A stretch of 64,000 bases of DNA from positions 62,001 to 126,000 of the forward strand of contig CAIYUN010000081.1 of the NCBI GenBank assembly GCA_903929355.1, given 5' to 3'. The notes below the pieces were generated by a model. That model did not search any database. It saw only the letters and a list, made by a program, of their open reading frames with translations, and was not told the origin of the DNA. Origin of the DNA: an uncultured Opitutaceae bacterium. GTDB taxonomy: Bacteria > Verrucomicrobiota > Verrucomicrobiia > Opitutales > Opitutaceae. Shown here one piece after another: positions 62,201 to 64,000 of this stretch; within the stretch, counting starts at the first letter, position 1; each line of letters starts with the position of its first letter. Made by a program: the position numbers and the translations under genes.

Positions 62201-64000
62201 GAGCGGTGGCACCCTCTCCGTGGGCATCGCTGCCGGCGGCCCGAATTCCTATCTGGGCTCCGGGACGTTGACGGTCACGGGCGGCGTGTTGGACGCCACC
62301 GGTGGCCAGGCGCAGACGCTGACCACCTCGTTGGTGCTGGGCGGCAACTTCATCTTTCAGGGCGACAGCGGCATCACCGTCACCGGCAACGTCAGCCTGA
62401 CCGCCCCCACGAACATCACCATTAACAACCGCACCATCAGCCTCAGCGGGGTCATCAGCGGCAATCTCACGAACCCGATCAGCGTAACCTCCGGCGGCGG
62501 TCAGGCGCCGACCCTGGCGCTCGAGGGGGCGAACACCTACGCCGGCGGCACGATCCTCCAGAGCGGCACGCTCCAAATCAGCAATCCGCAGTCGCTGGGC
62601 ACCAGCACGCTCACGGTCAGCGGCGGCACCCTCGCCACCATCTCCTTCAGCAACGTGGTTCCCGCCAACAACACCCTGACCTTGGTGGGCAACAACCCCT
62701 TGGTTTTGGCGGGCAATCTGCTCTACACCTCCGGCTCCGGCTACAACCTCAACTATGGCAATGGCGCGATCACCCTCACCGGCAATCGCACGGTCGCGGC
62801 CAACACCGGCACCGTCACCCTCGGCGGAGCCATCACCGACAACGGGGCGGGCTTTGCGCTCACCGTCACCGGCAGCGCCACCTTGGCCCTCACCGGGAGC
62901 GGCAGCGCCTATAGCGGCGGCACCGCGCTGAACGGCGGCACGTTGATCCTGGGCAGCGGCACGGTCCTCGGCTCGGGCACGCTGACTTTCAGCGGCGGCG
63001 TTCTGGATGCCAACACCGCCATCGCCTTCACCAACAACAACAATGAGGCGTGGAACAACAGCTTCACGATCCAGGGCAGCAATCCGATCAACCTCGGCAC
63101 CGGCACCATCACGTTGGGCGGTAACCCGACCGTCACCGTGAACGGCAGCACCATCACCGTCGGCGGGACGATGACGGATGGTGCGAGCTCCTTCGGCTTC
63201 ACCAAGGCTGGCGCCGGCACCTTGGTGTTGAGCAACGCGGACCCCTTCAAGGGTGGCACGACCATCACGGGGGGCATCCTCGCCATCGGCAATGTCGGTG
63301 CCCTCGGCTCCGGCCAGTTGACCTTCAACGGGGGCGGCTTGGACGCGCTCGTGCCCAACCTGACGGTGACCAACTCCCAGAACTGGACGGGCAACTTCAC
63401 CTTCCTGGGCACCAACAGCGCCACCTTCAGCGGCCCGGCCGTGCTCAGCGCCGTCCGCACCGTGACCGTCGGGGGCACGATCAGCCAGAGCGGGACCCTC
63501 ACCCAGAGCGGTGCCATCGGCGGCGCGGGCGGTCTGACCGTGGTGGGCACCGGCCAGTTGGTGCTGACTGCGGCGAACTCCTTCACCGGCACGGTTTCGG
63601 CCAATGCGGCCAATGGCATTGGCGGAACGTTGACCCTCAACCTCGGCCTGAACCCGACCGGCGTGCTGCAGACGACCGACGCGCTGAGCCTGGGCGGCGG
63701 CACGTTCAATGTCGTGGGCGCGTCCACCGGCCTGTCCAGTCAGACCTTGAATGGCCCCTTCATCATCAGCGGTGGCACGGTGCAGGTCAACGGCAACGGC
63801 GGCGCCGGCACGACGCTGACCCTCGGCGGGGCCTGGACGGTCAACAGCGGCGGCACGGTGGGCTTCAACATCGCCAACGGTAACGCGACGATCATCGCGA
63901 GCAATCCGCCCTTCCTCACCAACGGCTACCTCAACTACGCCTCGGTGACGGATGTGAACGGCACGAGTTTTGCCACCATCAACAGCAGCAATCAGGTGGT
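44274..64000 (+). CDS. Giant autotransporter-associated beta-strand repeat (PATR) protein, 3' end outside window
   Basis: One frame runs from ATG 44274 (MKTPVARPRFLSLFF) to the window end without a stop, at least 6,575 residues. A signal peptide is clear: a hydrophobic AGLTAIALFAVLFAGAARA with likely cleavage after Ala41 (ARA-QTT). The rest consists of Gly/Thr/Asn/Ser-rich beta-helix repeats with the PATR core L-x-G-x-NTYTGGTTV-x-x-GTL, about 55 by eye, often followed by GALG and LTLNGG...RGITLG blocks. Such proteins are exported and usually end in an autotransporter barrel or anchoring domain, which would lie beyond the window. The last visible residues (YLNYASVTDVNGTSFATINSS) resemble a post-repeat region, so the end may be near. 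Adhesion or matrix roles are inferred. Confidence 0.92.
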   Translation, partial: MKTPVARPRFLSLFFRSLAPPPAGLTAIALFAVLFAGAARAQTTLPGYIVKAGTGTDISQAAAWTTIPAFDGTDQAAWNGTAGVGGSTVDVGGGVSFLGLTLFSGTTQNVTINALTGGTLTLGGSGIIMLGGASNNLTINSAVTLGANQTWSVGSGDTLTVSGALSGAFNLSQAGAGTLVLSGANNIGYTGLTTVTGGTLSINSISNLAAAPASFTANEITLNGGALSTSFSATSTLAANTGITLGAGGGTLSINTNRLTIPAVDVISGTGALTITGNSTLDLQQQNTYTGGTTLAAGLGIVTIVEATSTTVAGSLVSGAFGTGTVNLAGGGLRSSTVTSNSVANTVVISGDTTFATGGTDQPLTFTGPVTLTGVAGTNRVLTVNTNPGTVAITLTGVIGDGGNNLGLTKAGTGLLVLPGLNTYTGVTSISGGTLSTGATGTLANGGTVSSIGKSASGAGNLQLFAGALQYLSNGAATSTDRLFTFGAGAVSLDASGTNALTFANTGALAYTGSGNRTLTFTGTNAAANVFTPIIANGAGGTTSLVKNGAGEWVLAGLDTYTGGTTVTAGTLVLGLPNGLAAAGLLTVNGGAFDLAGNAQTFVGLSGTGGTVISSAGTPTLTINNLAPAITTYSGVVGGSLGVTINGTGTQALTGANTYTGLTTITSGTLTTGAAGTTGTGAVVLNGGALQFLNTAARTTNAQITLGTGGIIDASGTSPVSFTNTAALTVPGTNLAATLTLTGASAGANTFAPIIVNNGTGLVSLVKNGAGQWAVTGLNTYTGPTTILTGTLSTGAAGTLAVGGQASSIGASANTAPGLVLNGGALQYAGNAAGVTDRLFTLGAAGGTLDASGGGTLTFNNNAGAVAFSSANFAETLTFSGANAGLNTFAPVLGNNGAGLTALTKTGVGEWVLAAANTYTGVTTISRGTLSTGANGIFANGGTASAIGAAGNAATNIVLNGGALQYANTGAAESTDRLFTLGAAGGTIDASGTNVITFTGNGTIVAGGTDALAYAGIGSRILTLAGTSGSVATPNVFTPIIANGTGGATSLVKSGAGTWKLTGLNTYTGGTTISQGTLLLGSAAALPSVGALTVVNSGTVFDVVGTSVTAGGLSDGLLAGGVSSSLVTNSSGTAAILTLNPTAVTTFSGVIGGNLGVTVGGPSLQALTGTNTYTGGTTVNGGTLLLYGDSGLGASAGSLTLNGGGLNTVASFAVTTGRGITLGAGGGTFNTAIGTTLGYGGVITGSGGLTVSGSGTLVLSGANNYNGITTLTAGTLNISAANNLGSNVSAAALTLNGGTLAATGAVNLGSTLGITLAAASVIDLSSGTSLAYGGVITGTFGLTKADSGILTLSGNSTFTGGTTVTGGTLVLQGVNNVLVGTGNLAMTNLSVVNLTTISQALANLTGVSTNTITGSGTLTLNPSSTSTYAGALNGTLKVVKNGVNAEDLTGVSNYSGTTTINGGTLGINNDVALGTAPGTATAGSLTLNGGALATLGSFTLSSNRGIALSAAGTIDVAGGTTVSYGGIIASSGSFGLTKTNSGTLVLTGPNTYAGGTTINGGTLAVSADNGLGASAALTLGGGTLALIGNTPFTTARPVALTVGTTSTIDVPIGMGLTETAAISGAGSLTKADTGTLTLSSTGNTYTGLTTVSGGTLVLGANNALPSGGNLTLSGTGVVDLGAFSQTLGNLTGTSTTSQVTASAGPSTLTLNPTQNSTYAGLLTSNLALVKVGLFTETLSGASTYSGGATINAGTLSITVDAALGAIPATPTAGNLTLNGGILSAPTSVTLNVNRGLALGASGGTLDVASTFNLSVNGVIANGTVTPGNLNKTSGGTLTLGGLNTYTGITTITGGTLSTGAAGSLATSGAASASSLGQSGNAAANLVLNGGALQYANTGAAESTDRLFTLGTGGGTLDASGAAAVTFLGNGVGAANALAYIGTGTRLLTLSGANTGANSFAPIIADGTGGATSLVKSGVGEWVLTGANTYTGGTTVSAGTLALGASNTLPANRDLTLTGAGVLDLVTFSPVVGNLTGAATTQVTASAGPSTLTINPGTTSTFAGTLAGNLKLVVAGTSTELLTGTNTYLGTTTVNSGTLGINSDSALGTAPATTSASSLTLNGGILAATANLTLNPNRGITLGASGGTLDVIANTGLTFGGNIVGSGNLTKQDAGTLSLSGTNTYSGTTTVTGGTLSVAADSALGTAPLTVSASSLTLNGGALAVTGGGFQLTTNRGLTLGAAGGTVDVASGGILGYNGAITGSGSLTKTDGGQLTLAGANTATGGTNVSAGTLALGASNALSTGPMAVTASGVVDLVTFNQTVGSLTGPASAQVTASGGGSSVLTVNPTGTNTFAGTIGGALNLTIGGPGTEVLTGANSYTGATTVTGGTLSIASDSALSSAPSGVTANNIVLNGGALATTTSLSLNSFRGITLGASGGTLDVANGTTLTYAGIIAGAKLIKTDGGTLVVGANSYNGSTTVNGGTLSIAATSGLGTAPSLTLNGGTLATTGSVTLTASNGVILNSGNGTFDVAPGFVLAIGGVISGSGALIKNDAGQMNLSGVNTFAGSTTVNGGTLAVATAGNLGASALILNGGALLTSGNITLASTGITLGTGNGIIDVGAGTGLTYSGVIGGSGSLTKVDTGTLTLSGLNTFTGTTVISQGALVLGNGSSLANSILNYNGGGTLVFNTGLTSATLGGLMGSQNLTLAATGGASLTLSVSNTVNGTYTGVLGNGTSGAAALVKTNTGKLTLTGADTFTGGTTVNGGILNVQNNTALGTAAGSTTVASGATLQVQGGITPTTAGLNLSGAGAAGTSGALESAGGSNTYSNPITLAAASTIGSDLGSTLTLNSATGIAGTGFALTLAGDGRGVISSVINTSTAGTVTMIGGGTWTLSGVNTYTGGTTITAGTLSINQDLNLGTTAGGLTMGPGTLAIIGSAPFSSARTLALNVNTTSVIDVAGTTGLTMSGAISGVPSTNLTKQDLGTLTLSGTTSTFYGTTVIGAGTLALSNATALGLQNSTLNYNNQGGVLSFGTGVTAASLGGLTGNQTLVLTSSPTQGVALSVGNNETLTFSTAAQTNNNQSTVTISAANAANLIVGMTVTGNNIAGGTTIAAINYGTGAITLNQIDSNTVSSGTTLTFTSGNSTFAGILSDGGLTAAGSLNKVGTATLVLTGANTYTGGTTVSAGSLSIAADGALGTAPVSAANNINFNGGILAVTGGGFTLNSTRGITLSASQNSFLDLASGSTVSYGGIITGSGNLTKQNSGTLVLTGASNTTGSITVSGGILRLQNASALGSAATISVSSGAAVQLLGGLSYASMPLTLTGNGVSSNGALENFSGSNIYTGPITLTGSAAIGVDSGTVLTVSGAISGANALTKTGSGTLVLTSGTSAYTGGTLITSGSLNVASDANLGGAAGGVTLNGGTLATTANITTARAVSVFGGTNSVIDVAPATNLTASGIFTGGGALTKTDTGTLTLSGALNTYSGAVVISGGTLALANSLALQDAIVNYNGQGGNLIVGSGVTAVTLGGLTGTQSVALVNAGGQGVALSVGNTNTFTINTSAQTNNNQNTLTVASTANLAVGMTVTGNNIASGTTIASIVNSTGFTLSQNDSNTVSNNITLTFATTGSSTLANFLSDGGSAVQGSLIKVGTGTITLSGVNTYTGSTTINAGTLSIGAENNLGNVPSTIVAASLGLNGGALAVTGTGFTLSSTRGITLGASNGIIDVGSGATLSYAGVIAGVGALNKTDTGTFAPTGINTYTGITTITAGTLSIPADNALGTAPGSVVATGLTLNAGTLATTANFTLNANRGITLTSASNSGATLDVAGGTSLTYSGIIAGSGNLIKADSGTLLLGGVNTFTGTLTLSGGTVTFLNSTPALGGLGGTQGLALTTFNGTSVVLSVGTGNQNSAYAGVLSDGTTPGGSLIKTNTGTFSLSGVNTYTGTTTISGGTLSINSDSSLGTAPFTVSASSLTINGGVLGTTANLTLNSNRGITLGASNGTIDVATGTTLTYGGIITGTALTKADSGTLSLSGANTYTGATSLNSGTLVVSQNNNLGSAANINLAGLAGGTLVKVGTGTITLGGADTFAGTTIVNGGTLVVGTALALQNSTLNYNGQGGALVFGNGVTAATLGGLTGTQGLSLVNAGGQGVALTVGNTTANVINTTAQSNNNTATVTVSTLSSYGLAVGMTVTGNNIAAGTIITAINNSTGAITLNQNDSNTVSSGIALTFYTGNSSYAGILSDGGVSAAGSLNKVSTTTSLTLTGANTYTGGTTVTAGSLSIAADSALGTAPASAATNLTLNGGILAVTGSGFTLNSNRGILLNPVAGSILDLASGTTVTFGGIISGTGNLILQDKGTLVLTGASNTTGSITVSSPSILRLQNASALGSVTTISVSSGGAVQLQGGLSFVSMPLTITGTGVSSNGALENFSGNNIFSGPITLTGSAAIGADSGTVLTVSGVIGGANLLTKTGSGTLVLTNAANTYTGGTAVTTGTLSVGADANLGTGGVTTLNGGTLATTANISTARAISIFGGTGSTLDVAPATGLTATGIVTGGGALNKVDTGTLTLSNATNSYSGVVAISGGTLVLTSGTALQDAIVNYNGQGGTLVLGTGVTAATLGGLTGTQSVALVNAGGQGVALTVGNTNTFTINTSAQTNNNQSTLTVASTANLAVGMTVTGNNIANGTTIASIVNSTGFTLSQNDSNTVSNNITLTFATTGSSTLANFLSDGGTGPTTGSLIKAGGGTITLSGVNSYLGTTTINGGTLSILSDSSLGTAPTTTLATSLTLNGGNLAARSTFTLNSDRGITLGANAAIDVAGKQTVTYGGVITGASGLAKTNTGSLVLTGVNTYTGVTTVSGGTLSILADNGLGTAPATVVPTGITLAGGTLATGASFNLGSVRGITLGTGGGILDVAPGTVLNYGGIIAASTTSAALTKADGGTLVLSGVSTYTGGTAVTGGTLALTGNNELVATGSVTLSNTGALNLGSNNQTVGNLVGSSATVVVGTSDTLTISNTAASNFAGSIGGSGLNLVVAGSGGVETLAGTNTYTGTTTLNSGTLGITLLAIEGAGGGTPSGLGTAGNAPGNLVLNGGALQYAGSTVASTDKLFTLTSLGGTLDASGSGTNTVTFLGNGVGAANVIALAGAGPRVLTLAGSNTGLNTLNPIIADFGVGSPTTLLKSGVGQWVLAGANTYTGVTTISGGILSITANNGLGAVPATVSVSSLVLAGGTLGSSASFTLSPNRGIALGTGGGGINVTAGNTLTYAGVIAGSTALTKSDSGVLVLAGANTYTGGTSVGAGTLALGASNTLPTTGSVTLSNAGNLDLAGFNQTVGNLNGAATNLVTSGAGAATLTLNPAAASTYLGVIGGNLSVVKTGSLAQSLGGADTYTGVTTILAGTLSTGATGALDLAGAAVTTTVATNATTGITVASNTGLAVGQLVTGAGIPAGTTITGINGTTVTLSLATTTTSTGVSVQFGGGSLGIASNAASSLILNGGALQNASTVAAASTTDRLFTLGSSGILDASGTSSISFTNTGSIVALNTSARTLSLSGTNTGVNTFNPILADSTGLTSVTKAGTGQWALTGLNTYTGITTITGGGTLSTGATGILANVGIASAFGAAANGAGDLVLDASALRYANTGTSETTNRLFSITQLGGTLDASGFGSISFTSAGSVGYIGNGARVFTLSGSNSLVNTFNPVIGDAPGGTGVVSLTKGGTGLWALTGLNTYTGVTTVSGGTLSTVLLANGSLPSVLGQSSNLAANLVLNGGTLQYAGTGAAASTDRLFSLGTNSSTLDASGTNAVSFTNTNSMGFTGSGTRTLTLTGTNSANNLLATLLSDGTGGATTLQKTGLGQWVVSGANTFTGGATLSAGILAAGAGSTILGTGTVTLSGGTFDIAGYNVTIGGLAAAAATSGLVTDSAGPATLTINNGSQQYAALISGPITLIKSGTGTLTISGNNTYTGGTILSGGTLSVGIAAGGPNSYLGSGTLTVTGGVLDATGGQAQTLTTSLVLGGNFIFQGDSGITVTGNVSLTAPTNITINNRTISLSGVISGNLTNPISVTSGGGQAPTLALEGANTYAGGTILQSGTLQISNPQSLGTSTLTVSGGTLATISFSNVVPANNTLTLVGNNPLVLAGNLLYTSGSGYNLNYGNGAITLTGNRTVAANTGTVTLGGAITDNGAGFALTVTGSATLALTGSGSAYSGGTALNGGTLILGSGTVLGSGTLTFSGGVLDANTAIAFTNNNNEAWNNSFTIQGSNPINLGTGTITLGGNPTVTVNGSTITVGGTMTDGASSFGFTKAGAGTLVLSNADPFKGGTTITGGILAIGNVGALGSGQLTFNGGGLDALVPNLTVTNSQNWTGNFTFLGTNSATFSGPAVLSAVRTVTVGGTISQSGTLTQSGAIGGAGGLTVVGTGQLVLTAANSFTGTVSANAANGIGGTLTLNLGLNPTGVLQTTDALSLGGGTFNVVGASTGLSSQTLNGPFIISGGTVQVNGNGGAGTTLTLGGAWTVNSGGTVGFNIANGNATIIASNPPFLTNGYLNYASVTDVNGTSFATINSSNQV
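53260..59100 (+). repeat. Tandem duplication inside the PATR gene, period 3,285 nt
   Basis: Markers recur at a constant offset: GCCAACACCTACAC at 53806 and 57091, and CGCTCAGAC at 54971 and 58256, both 3,285 nt apart (1,095 codons). An earlier marker (AACAGCAC at about 53334 and 56616) is offset by 3,282, one codon less. The 54920-55190 and 58200-58480 stretches are nearly identical in DNA. The second copy fades into divergence near 59,000. Confidence 0.85.
53506..58460 (+). repeat. VGMTVTGNNIA module, four closely related copies
   Basis: A module of about 65 residues (AQTNNNQ...; VGMTVTGNNIAxGTTI; LxQxDSNTVS) lies at about 53506, 54973, 56791 and 58258, between PATR units. A diverged fifth copy (LAVGQLVTGAGIPAGTTITG) is near 60600. 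Copies are inserted in frame between the strand carrying GVALSVGN and NSTFAGILSDGG. Confidence 0.75.

Noticed and set aside
1-64000. tRNA, rRNA or tmRNA genes
   Set aside because: No cloverleaf-like or rRNA-like sequence was seen, including at the prophage right end; a covariance-model scan would be decisive.

Overview
The window is GC-rich and codes densely. Three things suggest a Verrucomicrobia genome, probably Opitutaceae: a very large autotransporter-associated beta-strand repeat (PATR) protein, three paralogous membrane-TPR proteins, and phrase-like short-period repeats between genes. This assignment is inferred from gene content; no rRNA or marker gene is present.

Positions 1 to about 27,310 hold most of a Mu-like transposable prophage whose left end lies outside the window. 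A CI/LexA-like repressor (14131-14901, minus) and a Ner/Cro-like regulator (14948-15145, plus) face each other across an operator region. To the right, a rightward early operon encodes a DDE transposase, a MuB-like ATPase, Gam, a DnaA domain IV protein, a DNA polymerase beta-like protein, ThyX and a run of small coupled genes. To the left, the late genes run leftward. They include an acyltransferase and two membrane proteins closed by a terminator, then lysis-type membrane proteins, small and large terminase, portal, a fused protease/scaffold/major capsid protein, head-completion genes and a tail tube-like protein cut by the window edge. Early and late modules therefore point toward opposite termini.

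Positions 27,312 to 43,467 are host chromosome: a GT2 glycosyltransferase, an asparagine synthetase (asnB-like), three TMTC-like membrane-TPR proteins and an M29 aminopeptidase. A second, smaller phage-derived island (about 32,550-37,090) sits between the first two TPR paralogues. It carries a two-gene module that is also found, in the same order, at the right end of the Mu-like prophage.

Positions 44,274 to 64,000 are one uninterrupted reading frame of at least 6,575 codons. It encodes a secreted PATR protein with about 55 beta-strand repeat units and an internal tandem duplication with a 3,285-nt period. The frame is still open at the window end.

The most unusual signal is a set of short arrays of degenerate 7-nt units (GAACCAA, CTCCTGA, TTCATCC and GTCAGAG types), with related 8-9-nt arrays. 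They lie between genes, often directly before start codons or across stop codons, and also in frame inside the TPR paralogues, where array length differs between copies. Larger composite repeats (ATCCGTG ... GGTTAAAA, with CTGATTTCCTGATTTCC and GGAACTCAGGAACTCAGG) occur at three loci and touch one edge of both mobile elements.
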